Assembly (NCBI RefSeq): GCF_024585165.1
Contig: NZ_CP029008.1
Span: 1,364,001-1,428,000, forward strand
Origin: Bradyrhizobium sp. WBOS07
GTDB taxonomy: Bacteria; Pseudomonadota; Alphaproteobacteria; Rhizobiales; Xanthobacteraceae
Length of the DNA stretch: 64,000 bases
Reading direction: 5' to 3'
Below the pieces are notes generated by a model. It did no database searches and was not told the DNA's origin. It worked only from the letters and a program-made list of their open reading frames with translations. Position 1 is the stretch's first letter. Each line of letters starts with the position of its first letter. The position numbers and the translations under genes are program-made. Positions 1-8,836 of the stretch are shown piece after piece.

Positions 1-257
1 CCCGCATCGAGCCGCCGCGGCTGCGCATGTTGATCCGCCTGGTGTGGCAGGCCGGCACGGTGGCGTGGATCGGCGGCGGCGTGCTGCTGCTCGCCGCGCC
101 CGGGATGGAGTCGAACCCTGCCCGGCACTGGATCGTCGCCACCTTCGCGGTCGTGTTCGGTTTTGCGGCCTTGGCCAACGCCTTTGCGACGCGCGGTCGG
201 CATTTCGGCTGGGTGGGCATGAGCTTCGTCGTGGCGCTCGCCGTGGCCGGCTACTAG
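1..257 (+). CDS. Partial hypothetical membrane protein (3' end)
   Basis: The reading frame is open from the first bases of the window to a TAG at 255-257, so this is probably the C-terminal part of a gene that starts upstream. An internal ATG at 27 would give 76 residues. The visible protein has three hydrophobic stretches, roughly residues 5-25, 36-52 and 62-76 counted from that ATG, so it sits in the inner membrane. No motif ties it to a named family. If the ATG at 27 is the true start it would be a complete small membrane protein, but the open frame before it makes truncation more likely. Confidence 0.45.
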   Translation, partial: RIEPPRLRMLIRLVWQAGTVAWIGGGVLLLAAPGMESNPARHWIVATFAVVFGFAALANAFATRGRHFGWVGMSFVVALAVAGY

Positions 258-334
258 CGGCCGTACCTGGACCGCGAGGCTGCAGCGGCGGTCTAGGCCG
301 CGCGCGCCCGGACAGCATTCGCGTCCTCGCTCAC

Positions 335-375
335 ATTAGAACCGATCTAAGGCGACCGATTAGAACTTATCTAAG
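335..375. promoter_or_regulatory. Two direct copies of a TTAGA-N5-TCTAA dyad
   Basis: ATTAGAACCGATCTAAG at 335-351 is repeated as ATTAGAACTTATCTAAG at 359-375, 24 bp apart start to start. Each copy is itself an inverted repeat with TTAGA and TCTAA arms. They lie about 90 bp before the PepSY-like gene at 462. Paired dyads on the same DNA face suggest cooperative binding of a dimeric regulator. The half-sites resemble the Irr iron control element of rhizobia (TTAGAA/TTCTAA) with one mismatch in the right arm. That identity is only a suggestion. Confidence 0.5.
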
Positions 376-461
376 ATCATCGACGCGCATACCGGATTGA
401 CTTCATCTCCCCCTTTGCTTCCTTCGACGCGGCTCGCATAGCGCGCACGGCAGAGGAGAAG

Positions 462-746
462 GTGTTCGTGAAGGTCATTCGTGTTGTTGCCATCGCACTG
501 ACGATCGGGATGGGCATGGGGTCGGCGGCCATGGCCGACGGTTTCAAGAACTGCACAAAGCTCGACAAGGCGTCGTGGAAGCCGGCCAGCGAAGCCGAAG
601 CCAAGGCCAAGGCCCTGGGCTACGAGGTGCGGCGATCCAAGATCGAGGGCTCGTGCTACGAGGTCTACGGTGTCAAGGAAGGCAAGCTCTACGAGCTGTT
701 CTACAGCCCCGAAGACCTCAGCCTGAAGCACACGATCGCGAAGTAA
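462..746 (+). CDS. Small secreted PepSY-like protein
   Basis: 94 residues from a GTG at 462, preceded by GAGGAGAA at 453-460, which supports this start over the in-frame GTG at 468. Residues 1-24 form a signal peptide (basic VKVIR, then a hydrophobic core ending AMA), so the product is periplasmic. The mature part, with SWKPASEAEAKAKALGY and a closing Y-SPEDLSLKHTI segment, has the alternating pattern of PepSY-type domains, which bind ligands or act as inhibitors. Two cysteines (in NCTKL and GSCYEVYG) could form a disulfide. The cytochrome b561 gene begins 39 bp downstream, and this pair, PepSY protein plus b-type cytochrome, is a common proteobacterial arrangement. Confidence 0.65.
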   Translation: MFVKVIRVVAIALTIGMGMGSAAMADGFKNCTKLDKASWKPASEAEAKAKALGYEVRRSKIEGSCYEVYGVKEGKLYELFYSPEDLSLKHTIAK

Positions 747-785
747 ACCGCCAAGTAAACTTCCAGGCGAATCGTCAAGCTGGCG

Positions 786-1436
786 GTGAAGGAGGCCGCG
801 CGGATTGATCTGCGCAAGGCTGGGCTCAAGGATGGTCTTCGCTTGATTGAGGATGCGATCCCGAAAGCGCGCGGGGCGTCCGACAGGGCCCTTGCGGATC
901 GAACCGCTTCGCGGACGGTTTTGGTCTGGGACCTGCCGCTGCGCCTTTGGCACTGGAGCCTCGCGGCCTGCGTTCTGGTCGCGTGGTTCACGCCGACCGT
1001 CTATGATCGGCTTCACCGCTTCGTCGGCTATGCGGTGCTTGGGCTCCTCGCCTTCCGGCTCGTCTGGGGCTTCTGGGGAAGCCGCTATTCGCGTTTCCGC
1101 ATGATGAGGGCCAGGCTCCGGGCCGCGCCAAGCTATCTCTGGAATCTGCGCCGCGGCATCACCGGCCGCTATATCGGGCTCAATCCGGCCGGCACGGTGA
1201 TGCTCGTGGCGCTGCTGGTCTCGCTGGCCGTTTCGGCGATCACCGGCGCGATGTCGGTCACCGTCACGTTCTTCGGCGTCTGGTGGGTCGAGGACACCCA
1301 CCATTATTCGTCGGACGCGGTCATCGTCCTCGTCGTGCTGCATGTGGTGGGCGTGCTGCTGATGGGGATTCTCCAGCGCGAGAATCTGACCCGCGCGATG
1401 CTCACCGGCCGCAAGCACATTCGCAATCGTCCCTAG
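786..1436 (+). CDS. Cytochrome b561 / Ni,Fe-hydrogenase b-type cytochrome-like protein
   Basis: 216 residues from GTG 786. The homologous part starts near residue 40 with VLVWDLPLRLWHW, typical of the soluble-donor cytochrome b561 family, so an in-frame TTG at 843 is a plausible later start. Four hydrophobic segments (about residues 55-72, 77-92, 137-157 and 178-198) carry likely haem-b histidines: H in RLWHW, H in RLHRFVGY, the HH pair in EDTHHY and H in VVLHVVGVL. The protein probably moves electrons across the inner membrane between quinol and a periplasmic or diffusible partner. It follows the PepSY-like gene and may share its promoter. Confidence 0.75.
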   Translation: MKEAARIDLRKAGLKDGLRLIEDAIPKARGASDRALADRTASRTVLVWDLPLRLWHWSLAACVLVAWFTPTVYDRLHRFVGYAVLGLLAFRLVWGFWGSRYSRFRMMRARLRAAPSYLWNLRRGITGRYIGLNPAGTVMLVALLVSLAVSAITGAMSVTVTFFGVWWVEDTHHYSSDAVIVLVVLHVVGVLLMGILQRENLTRAMLTGRKHIRNRP

Positions 1437-1618
1437 AGATTCGTCTCCGCTCGTTCCGTGGCGCTTTCCGGCGCGGCGCCGTCGCGCGCCGGTGGTCGGC
1501 AAAGTTCAAATTGCGCCGATGAGTTTAATGCGTCGATAAGCATCCAATCAGTCACGGCACAAAATCAACGCGATTGGCCCGTTTCTATCTCGGCAATGTT
1601 GCCGATGGAGCGGCTTGG

Positions 1619-4120
1619 ATGTTTCGTGTCTTGTCTTGCCTTACCGTCGAACATGATGTTCGGCTCGTCGTGCTCGCCGGTTTGGTCTGCTTCGTTGCCA
1701 GCATCGTCGCGGTCAGTATCTTCCATCGTGCGATCGCGGCGCGCGCAAGAACGCGCCTGATCTGGATCGCGATCGCCGGCGCCGCCATCGGCTACGGCAT
1801 CTGGGCAACGCATTTCGTCGCCATGCTCGCCTACGAGCCGGGCGTTGCGACCGGCTACGGCATCGTGCTGACGTCGCTTTCGCTGGCCACCGCAATGTTT
1901 CTGACGTCGGTCGGCTTCGGCGTCGCGGCCGGCGATTCCGGCCGGTGGCGCCCGGGGACAGGCGGCATCATCATCGGCGGCGGCATTGCCAGCATGCATT
2001 ATCTCGGAATGTGGGCACTTGAAGTGCCCGGCCGCGTCGCGTGGTCGCTGGATCTCGTGCTCGTCTCGATCGTTCTCGGCATGTGCTTCGGCTATGCCGC
2101 CCTGGCTGTCGCGATCAAGTATCGGAACTACCAGGGCACGCTCGCGGCGGCAGTCCTGCTGACGCTTGCCATCATGTCGCATCACTTCACGGCGATGGGT
2201 GCGGTGCATATCACGCCGGATCCCACGCGCGCGACGAGCACCCTGTCGCTGTCCCCGGCCGTTCTCGCGCTTGCGATCGCCGGTGTCGCACTGTCCGTGC
2301 TGGGCATGAGCCTGATCGGCGTGCTGGCCGATCGTCGCCTGGCAAGCAGAACCGCCAGGTTTGAGGAGATCATCAGCCAGCTTTCGGTTGCCCGTCAGCA
2401 GCTCGAAGATTCCCAGCGAGAATTGCAGGAGCAGACGCTGAGGCTTGACACGGCCATCAACCACATGGTCGAGGGCCTTTGCATGTTCGATGCCGAGAAG
2501 CGGCTCGTCATATGCAACGAGCGCTACGCCAGATTGTACCGGCTGCCGCCGGAGCTGTTGCGTGCGGGAACCGCGCACCGCGACATCATCCGGCATCGCA
2601 TCATGAACGGCATACTCGACGGCGATGCCAGCGATTTGGCCGCCGAACGGCAGATCGCCAAGCTCGATGCATTGCCGGTCCATGCGGTTTCGAGCCGGAT
2701 CGACGCGTTCGCCGACGGCCGGCTGATCTGCGTGACGCGGCAGCCGATGGCCGGCGGCGGCTGGGTGGCCACGCATCTCGACGTCACGGAGCAGCGCCGG
2801 TCCGAAGCCAAGATCACCTATATGGCGCAACACGACGCCCTGACGGAGCTGCCGAACCGCGTCCTGCTCAGAGCGCGCTTGGAGCATGCTCTGGCCGTCA
2901 CGCGTGACGGAAATCTCCATTTGGCGGTCCTGATGCTCGACCTCGATCGATTCAAGGAGATCAACGACACGCTCGGACATCCGGCAGGCGACTCGCTGCT
3001 GCGTTCAGTCGCGGCCCGCTTGCAGAATTGCGGCAGGGAGACGACGTTCATCGCTCGACTGGGCGGCGACGAATTCGCCGTCGTCGACTACGTGACAAGC
3101 CCGGCCATGGACGCGGCGGCCTTGGCCGAGGCGATCAAAGGCGCGCTCTGCGAACCGTTTGATCTCGGCGATCACCAGGTCATCGTGGGCACCAGCATCG
3201 GAATCGCCATCGCGCCTCGCGACGGGGCCGATTCAGACACGATCCTCAAGAGCGCCGATCTCGCCCTCTACGCGGCGAAGGGCGGCGGACGCGGCGCATT
3301 CCGTTTCTTCGAGCCAGAGCTCGATCAGCGCATGCACGTCCGCCGCAACCTGGAAAAGGATCTGCGGAAGGCGCTGGCGCGGGGCGAATTCGAGCTTCAT
3401 TACCAGCCGTTCGTGAGCGTGGAGAGCGGACGAATCTGCGGCTATGAGGCGTTGTTGCGGTGGCATCACCCCGAGCGTGGTCTGGTCTTGCCGGGCGAGT
3501 TCATTCCGCTCGCGGAGGAAACCGGCCTGATCCTTCCCATCGGCGAATGGGTCCTGAGGACCGCCTGCGCCGAAGCAGCCAAGTGGCCCTCCGATCTGAA
3601 GATCGCGATAAACCTGTCTCCCGCGCAATTCAGAGGCAAGGAGCTCGTCGCCTCGATTGTCGGCGCATTGGCAAATTCGGGAATTGCCTCGAACAGGCTT
3701 GAGCTTGAGGTTACCGAGACCGTCATCATGCACGACAGTGGGGCTGTATTCGCCGCGCTCGGCCAATTGCGCAAGCTCGGCGTACGGATTGCCCTCGACG
3801 ATTTCGGCACCGGCTATTCGTCGCTGAGCTTCCTGCAGAAGTTCCCGTTCGACAAGGTCAAGATCGATCGCAGCTTCGTCAGCGAGCTGGCCAGCACGAC
3901 CGAAGAATCCCATCGGATCGCGCGCGCAGTGATCCGGTTCGCCACCAGCCTCGGCAAGACATCCACGGCCGAGGGCGTCGAAACCGCCGAGCAGCTGGCG
4001 ATCCTCCGCGAGGAGGGCTGCATCGAGGCGCAGGGCTATTATTTCAGCCGGCCGCTCCAGGCCTCCAGGATCGCGCCACCGGCGCAGCGCAAGGCGGAAG
4101 CGGCCATTCACGCAGCCTGA
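1619..4120 (+). CDS. MHYT-PAS-GGDEF-EAL cyclic-di-GMP signalling protein
   Basis: 833 residues from ATG 1619, which has GGAG at 1607-1610; the longer frame from TTG 1574 lacks such a site. The N-terminal seven-helix MHYT sensor shows three repeats of its signature (THFVAM about residue 62, SMHYLGM about 124, SHHFTAM about 186), a domain proposed to bind copper and sense oxygen, CO or NO. A coiled coil and a PAS-like region (NHMVEGLCMFDAEKRLVICN) follow, then a GGDEF domain with an intact GGDEF motif near 481 and an EAL domain with EALLRW near 609, DDFGTGYSS and AEGVETAEQ. Both catalytic signatures look complete, so the protein may both make and degrade c-di-GMP. It stands alone as a single gene. 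Confidence 0.93.
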   Translation: MFRVLSCLTVEHDVRLVVLAGLVCFVASIVAVSIFHRAIAARARTRLIWIAIAGAAIGYGIWATHFVAMLAYEPGVATGYGIVLTSLSLATAMFLTSVGFGVAAGDSGRWRPGTGGIIIGGGIASMHYLGMWALEVPGRVAWSLDLVLVSIVLGMCFGYAALAVAIKYRNYQGTLAAAVLLTLAIMSHHFTAMGAVHITPDPTRATSTLSLSPAVLALAIAGVALSVLGMSLIGVLADRRLASRTARFEEIISQLSVARQQLEDSQRELQEQTLRLDTAINHMVEGLCMFDAEKRLVICNERYARLYRLPPELLRAGTAHRDIIRHRIMNGILDGDASDLAAERQIAKLDALPVHAVSSRIDAFADGRLICVTRQPMAGGGWVATHLDVTEQRRSEAKITYMAQHDALTELPNRVLLRARLEHALAVTRDGNLHLAVLMLDLDRFKEINDTLGHPAGDSLLRSVAARLQNCGRETTFIARLGGDEFAVVDYVTSPAMDAAALAEAIKGALCEPFDLGDHQVIVGTSIGIAIAPRDGADSDTILKSADLALYAAKGGGRGAFRFFEPELDQRMHVRRNLEKDLRKALARGEFELHYQPFVSVESGRICGYEALLRWHHPERGLVLPGEFIPLAEETGLILPIGEWVLRTACAEAAKWPSDLKIAINLSPAQFRGKELVASIVGALANSGIASNRLELEVTETVIMHDSGAVFAALGQLRKLGVRIALDDFGTGYSSLSFLQKFPFDKVKIDRSFVSELASTTEESHRIARAVIRFATSLGKTSTAEGVETAEQLAILREEGCIEAQGYYFSRPLQASRIAPPAQRKAEAAIHAA

Positions 4121-4129
4121 GCGCCGTTC

Positions 4130-4807
4130 TCACTGCAGCGGCGGATCGCCGCTGGTGCGCTTCTTGGCAAGGTCCATCTCGGTGACGGCGATCAGGATCT
4201 CGGCGCGGGTCTTCAGGTCGGGCGCTTCCAGCATGGCCTGCTTCTCGGCGGGGCCATAGGGGGACATCATCGCCAGCGCGTTGACGAGCGCTTCGTTGGG
4301 CGCGCTTTCGACGCCCTCCCAGTCGACCTTGAGATTGTTGGCTTTCAGGAAATCCGCCAGCACGGCCAGCAGCGCCTCGCGGTCGACCTCCTCCTCGCCG
4401 ATGCGCGCGGTGAAGTCGTTGGCGAAGGCGAAGAAGTCCACCTTGCACTGCCGGTAGGCGGTGAGCACGTCGAGCTCCTCGACCACCTTGAAGCGCGAGA
4501 CGCCGGTGAGCTCGAGGATGTAGCGGCCGTCGCCGGATTCGGCGAGCTGGGTGATGCGGCCGACGCAGCCGACCCGGAACAGCGTCGGCTTGTCGGAATC
4601 CTTCGGCGAGTGTGCGACGTCGGGCTGGATCATGCCGATCAGGCGATGGCCGTCGCGGAAGGAATCGTCGACCATCGCAAGGTAGCGCGGCTCGAAGATG
4701 TTGAGCGGCATCTGGCCGCGCGGCAGCAGCAGCGCGCCCGGGAGCGGAAACACCGGAATGATCTCCGGGAGGTCGGCGGGGCCGCGATATTCGATATTGA
4801 TCGGCAT
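4130..4807 (-). CDS. LON peptidase substrate-binding domain protein
   Basis: 225 residues. The sequence IPVFPLPGALLLPRGQMPLNIFEPRY is cut here to its key parts: PVFPL near residue 18 and LNIFEPRYLAMV near 35 are the hallmark of the Lon N-terminal (LAN) domain. No ATPase or Ser-Lys protease domain follows, so this is the stand-alone form found beside thioredoxin genes in many Rhizobiales. It probably binds protein substrates or partners in the cytoplasm, but its target is unknown. The start is ATG 4807, and it lies about 120 bp after the thioredoxin-like gene on the same strand, consistent with one transcript. Confidence 0.88.
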   Translation of the reverse strand: MPINIEYRGPADLPEIIPVFPLPGALLLPRGQMPLNIFEPRYLAMVDDSFRDGHRLIGMIQPDVAHSPKDSDKPTLFRVGCVGRITQLAESGDGRYILELTGVSRFKVVEELDVLTAYRQCKVDFFAFANDFTARIGEEEVDREALLAVLADFLKANNLKVDWEGVESAPNEALVNALAMMSPYGPAEKQAMLEAPDLKTRAEILIAVTEMDLAKKRTSGDPPLQ

Positions 4808-4927
4808 CTGCCCGGTCCCCCTGCCCTTGCTAGTGCATGATCCGGATCCGGAGGACCCCGTCGGCGCAAAGTGTGCAGCGGTTTTCCGAACAGATCATGC
4901 TCAAAAGAGGGCCTTACGAAAACAGGA

Positions 4928-5851
4928 TCACGAAAACAGGATCGTCGACAAGCGCTTGCGCCCCTCGACCGTTGCATCATCCGTGCCGCCCCACGCCTCG
5001 AAGAACTGCACCAGCTGCTTGCGGGCGCCGTCATCGTTCCATTTGCGGTCGCGCTTGACGATCTCGAGCAGCTGCGCAGTGGCAGCAGGGCGGTCGCCTT
5101 TCGCGTTGAGCGCGGTCGCCAAGTCGAATCGGGCCTGATGATCGAGCGGGTTTGCGGCGACTTTCTGTTCCAGCTCCGCGACTGGCCCGAGAGACTGCGC
5201 CTGCTCGGCGAGATCGATCGTGGTCTGCACGGCCTTGACCGCGGGGTCGTTGCGCTTGGATTCCGGCACCATGGCCAGCGTCTGCTTGGCCTGCTCCATC
5301 GCGCCGGAGACGGCGTAGCACTTCGCAAGGCCGGCCAGCGCCGCGATATTGGTCGAATCATGCTGGAGCGCTTCGGCATAGATCTGCGCTGCCGCGGCGG
5401 CATCGCCCTCGGCGAGCATCGCCTCGGCCTCCTGCACGATCTCGGCGACGTTGACCTCGCCCGGCGCGACGACGCCCTTGGTCAGCTTTTCGATGAAGGC
5501 ATTGAGCTGGCTCTCGGGCACCGCGCCCATGAAGCCGTCGGCCGGCTGGCCGTTGACGAAGGCGATCACGGCCGGGATCGACTGGATGCCCATCTGGCCG
5601 GGGATCGCCGGGTGCTGGTCGATGTTCATCTTGACCAGCTTGACCTTGCCCTTGGCCGCCCTGACCGCCTTTTCCAGCACGGGGGTGAGCTGCTTGCAGG
5701 GCCCGCACCACTCCGCCCAGAAATCGATCAGCACCGGCTGGCGCTTCGATTCCTCGATGACGTCCTTCACGAAGGTCTGGGTGGTGGTGTCCTTGATCAG
5801 ATCGGCGGCGGCCGGGTTTGCGGCTCCGTTACCCTGGTCGATGATCGTCAC
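4928..5851 (-). CDS. ybbN: Thioredoxin-TPR chaperedoxin (CnoX/YbbN family)
   Basis: 307 residues from GTG 5851, preceded by AAGGGGA. Residues about 20-130 form a thioredoxin fold with the active site WAEWCGPCKQL near residue 49, complete with both cysteines. The remaining part consists of TPR-like helices (for example AEALQHDSTNIAALAGLAKCYAV, of which AALAGLAKCYA is typical). The family protects proteins from overoxidation and hands them to DnaK or GroEL. The E. coli member lacks the CxxC pair, whereas alphaproteobacterial ones keep it and so may also reduce disulfides. It is cytoplasmic and in likely operon with the Lon-domain gene downstream. Confidence 0.88.
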   Translation of the reverse strand: MTIIDQGNGAANPAAADLIKDTTTQTFVKDVIEESKRQPVLIDFWAEWCGPCKQLTPVLEKAVRAAKGKVKLVKMNIDQHPAIPGQMGIQSIPAVIAFVNGQPADGFMGAVPESQLNAFIEKLTKGVVAPGEVNVAEIVQEAEAMLAEGDAAAAAQIYAEALQHDSTNIAALAGLAKCYAVSGAMEQAKQTLAMVPESKRNDPAVKAVQTTIDLAEQAQSLGPVAELEQKVAANPLDHQARFDLATALNAKGDRPAATAQLLEIVKRDRKWNDDGARKQLVQFFEAWGGTDDATVEGRKRLSTILFS

Positions 5852-6126
5852 GGGATCCCCTTGTCTGATGTCCGGAATGGCGGCTCTTTAGCACGCCGCC
5901 GCTTCCTCTGCTGCGCTGTCGGCTCCTAGATTGGGCCGAATGGGCCGAATTTCAATCCATCGCGGCCGATTCGGCGGTTCCGGGGTGGTTTCGGGCTGTT
6001 TGGCCGCATCAGGGGTCGATATTGGGCCCCGGATTGCGCATCTACGCCGCCGGTAGCTGTTGCATTCCCCTCCCGCTTTTGGCATACGACAGCCGTTGCC
6101 GGCGCGTCACGCGACCGACACAGGAT

Positions 6127-6201
<75 letters not shown>

Positions 6202-6363
6202 ATTTTTCCCAGAGCATCCGAAATGAGTTGGCTGCCGCCCGCGGAGGCGAGCCGCTTGACGCCATTGTTCTGGTCTCTGGCATGGGGCGCGTAGGTCGCG
6301 CTGCCCGAGGTCCCGGAAGCTGCAATGGGTGTCAACCCGCAATTCAGGCCGCCCGGCCCCAGC

Positions 6364-7014
6364 CTAAACAGCGCGAAGGAGGTGCTTGGTCTTTTCCAGC
6401 GCCGCATTCGCGGTCAGCTTGTAGGCGTCCTTGATCGCGAGCTGATTGATCGCCGCGCCCACAAAGTCAGGCTTGAGCTTTTCGATTGCGGCCAGCGTAC
6501 TGGCGACCCGGTCGCGATACCGCGCCAGCTCCTTGATCATGGATTCCGCATGCAATTCACTGCCAGCTGCGATGTCGAAGATATCGCGTGGCGTGATGCT
6601 ATTGCCTCTATGGTAGACCTTCTTTGCGATGATCTCTGGAATTGTCTCCAGAAGGATCGTTTCGCCTTCGACTGTCGCTTGCGTCGTCGGCAAGGAGGTG
6701 AGGGATGGTGCGACGATAAAATCGATCTGACCAAATTCAAAACCAAGCTTCAGAGACCGTGCACCATCGCCATCGTAGTCGGCAGGCCTGACCTCGAAAT
6801 TGAAGTCATGCTTCTGTGGATCGAGAAAGGGCAGAACCTGGGGATCCGTGAGAAAGATATCGACATCCTGGCTTATCCGATGATCGATTTGCAGCATCAT
6901 CGCTGTGCCGCCGCCGAACGTCCAACGATCAATGATGTTCTGTTCGGCGTTGACTTGCCGGATCATCGCACAGGCAATGCGGAAAAGTTGCGCCCAATCG
7001 GATTGAGCGCTCAT
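6364..7014 (-). CDS. AbiEii/AbiGii-family nucleotidyltransferase, toxin-like
   Basis: 216 residues. Near residue 34 the protein reads GGGTAMMLQIDHRISQDVDIF, summarised as GG-T-x(7)-H-R-S-x-D-x-D: the nucleotidyltransferase signature of the AbiEii family. A later acidic segment (GQIDFIVAP) would supply the third metal ligand, and IIAKKVYHRGN..TPRDIFD matches the family's helical part. Members act as toxins by adding nucleotides to tRNA or proteins, often as abortive-infection systems. The start lies 3 bp after the stop of the upstream 89-aa gene, so the two form an operon. Whether this copy is toxic is inference. Confidence 0.75.
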   Translation of the reverse strand: MSAQSDWAQLFRIACAMIRQVNAEQNIIDRWTFGGGTAMMLQIDHRISQDVDIFLTDPQVLPFLDPQKHDFNFEVRPADYDGDGARSLKLGFEFGQIDFIVAPSLTSLPTTQATVEGETILLETIPEIIAKKVYHRGNSITPRDIFDIAAGSELHAESMIKELARYRDRVASTLAAIEKLKPDFVGAAINQLAIKDAYKLTANAALEKTKHLLRAV

Positions 7015-7017
7015 CGG

Positions 7018-7287
7018 TCACGCCGCGAGTGGATAGGATTGCCCCGAAAATTCGGCAAAGGCCTTCGCTGCGGCAACCAGTTGGTCGTGGCTGATGCCAT
7101 ATGTCTCCGCGAATGCGATTTGCAGTTCGGGTTCAACGTCCCCGAAAAACGACGACATGGGGCCGCAGGCCGCCTTCGCCGAAGCGGGGTCCAGCAGACA
7201 ATGGACAAGCTCCTGCGCGTCTAGCTTCTTGCTATAGGGCGCATTCACAGTCGACAGAACTAGAACAGGGCTCTTCATCCGCGTCAC
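7018..7287 (-). CDS. Small protein upstream of AbiEii-like gene, candidate antitoxin
   Basis: 89 residues, first gene of a two-gene operon with the nucleotidyltransferase 3 bp downstream. It is not recognisably an AbiEi antitoxin, which is larger with a winged-helix N-terminus. What can be seen is a short polar N-terminus, a central region rich in alanine and acidic residues, and a predicted helical C-terminus (DQLVAAAKAFAEFSG). Position and coupling suggest that it neutralises or supports the partner, but no motif proves that. Confidence 0.5.
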   Translation of the reverse strand: MTRMKSPVLVLSTVNAPYSKKLDAQELVHCLLDPASAKAACGPMSSFFGDVEPELQIAFAETYGISHDQLVAAAKAFAEFSGQSYPLAA

Positions 7288-7473
7288 TATCTCGGTACCC
7301 TGTCAATATAGGAGCGACTTGGGTGCATCTACATTCCCTCCGATGGCCTTCGCAGTCAATTTGTTCTTTTTTCGTTCGATCTGCACGGTTAGATTTGCGG
7401 TAACGCCTCAATCGAATGCCCGGAACGGACGGCAGTTTTCCGCCGTTGGCGGGTGGGTTCAAATTGATCTCAA

Positions 7474-8460
7474 ATGGCTACTCTGGTCACCGGCAGTGCC
7501 GGCCATCTCGGTGAAGCCGTTACCCGCACCCTGCGTGGGCGCGGGTCGCCCGTGCGCGGGATCGATCTGAAGCCTTCGCCCTTCACTGACGCGGTGGGCT
7601 CGATCGTCGATCCCGGCTTCGTGCGGCGCCAGATGGACGGCGTCACGGCGGTGATCCACACCGCGACTCTGCACAAGCCGCATGTGGCGACCCACAGCAA
7701 GCAGGACTTTGTCGACACCAACGTATCGGGCACGCTCAATCTGCTCGAGGCGGCCGCGGCGGCCGGGGTGAAGAGTTTCGTCTTCACCAGCACGACCAGC
7801 GCGTTCGGCTCGCAGCTTCGGCCGGCGGCGGGACAGGCGGCGGTGTGGGTCACCGAGGACCTGCCGTCCGTTCCGAAAAATATCTACGGCACCACCAAGC
7901 TGATGGCGGAGACGCTGTGCGAGTTGTTCGTCCGCGAGCGCGGACTTCCGGTCGTGGTGTTGCGGACCTCGCGCTTCTTTCCGGAGGACGACGACGATCC
8001 CGCGATGCGGTCGGCTTACGCGCTGGACAACGCGCAGGCCAACGAGCTGCTGTATCGCCGGCTGGATATCGCCGACGCGGTGAGCGCCCATCTGCTCGCC
8101 GTCGAGCGCGCGCCCAACATCGGTTTCGCCCGCTACATCATTTCGGCGACCAGCCCGTTCGAGCAGCGTCATCTCGCGGCGCTGGCGCGCGATGCCGCCG
8201 GGGTCGTCCGCGAGCTCTATCCGGATTGCGCCCAGCTCTATGCGGCGCGCGGCTGGAGCCTCTTCCCCGAGATCGACCGCGTCTATGTCAACGAGCGCGC
8301 GCGGCGCGAGCTGGGCTGGCGGCCCGAATTCGATTTCGCGCATGTGCTGCGCAGCCTGCGCGAGGGGCGCGATTTTCGCAGTGCGCTGGCGCGCGAGATC
8401 GGGGCCAAAGGCTATCATGACACGGTGTTCGACGATGGACCCTATCCCGTCGCCGGTTGA
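7474..8460 (+). CDS. NAD(P)-dependent epimerase/dehydratase (extended SDR)
   Basis: 328 residues from ATG 7474. The N-terminus MATLVTGSAGHLGEAV carries the Rossmann GxxGxxG signature (G-S-A-G-H-L-G) close to residue 7, and D26 in GIDLK would select NAD. The active site has the S/T...YxxxK pattern: TSTTSAFG near 110 and YGTTK (Y-x-x-x-K) near 138. The family isomerises or dehydrates nucleotide sugars or reduces related carbonyls; the substrate is not readable. It is transcribed away from the toxin-like pair and stands alone. Confidence 0.85.
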   Translation: MATLVTGSAGHLGEAVTRTLRGRGSPVRGIDLKPSPFTDAVGSIVDPGFVRRQMDGVTAVIHTATLHKPHVATHSKQDFVDTNVSGTLNLLEAAAAAGVKSFVFTSTTSAFGSQLRPAAGQAAVWVTEDLPSVPKNIYGTTKLMAETLCELFVRERGLPVVVLRTSRFFPEDDDDPAMRSAYALDNAQANELLYRRLDIADAVSAHLLAVERAPNIGFARYIISATSPFEQRHLAALARDAAGVVRELYPDCAQLYAARGWSLFPEIDRVYVNERARRELGWRPEFDFAHVLRSLREGRDFRSALAREIGAKGYHDTVFDDGPYPVAG

Positions 8461-8836
8461 GCGCCGCGATCGATGTTTTGCTCGACGAGTCAAGTGCCTG
8501 CCGGGTCTCCCCTGAGCGGCGCGGCTTGCGCCGTTCTACTGTGCATGGGGTTGTTTTCGCATTTTTTGTACCGCAGCTCGCCTGGGCCGCGAACGAGGCG
8601 CGCGCCGCCTTGATTCCGCATCGCAGCGACAGGGCCGTCGCCACGGTTTGGCCTCGTTGACATTCCGTCTCAATTTTTGCGCGGCGCAACCGCGGTGCAT
8701 GTGCCGCGCTTCTCAGCGCTCGCAGATGTGCTAACCTTTTTGCGTCTGTCGTTCCGACCGACCCAAAACTTCGCCTCTCGACTTAGCAAAAGAAAATAAT
8801 GCGCAGCCCTGGCGGCTGCCTTAGGGGAGTGACGCG
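8461..8836. other. Intergenic region without a recognised gene
   Basis: 376 bp between the SDR gene and the GSDH-type gene. Open frames here have no ribosome binding site or recognisable product. The right end holds the ribosome binding site AGGGGAG just before ATG 8837 and an A-rich stretch near 8786-8800 that could be part of a promoter. Nothing else stands out. Confidence 0.5.

Noticed and set aside
360..1502. 380-codon minus-strand open frame
   Set aside because: It overlaps the PepSY-like and cytochrome b561 genes in antisense. Its His/Arg/Asp-rich composition is typical of a high-GC shadow frame.
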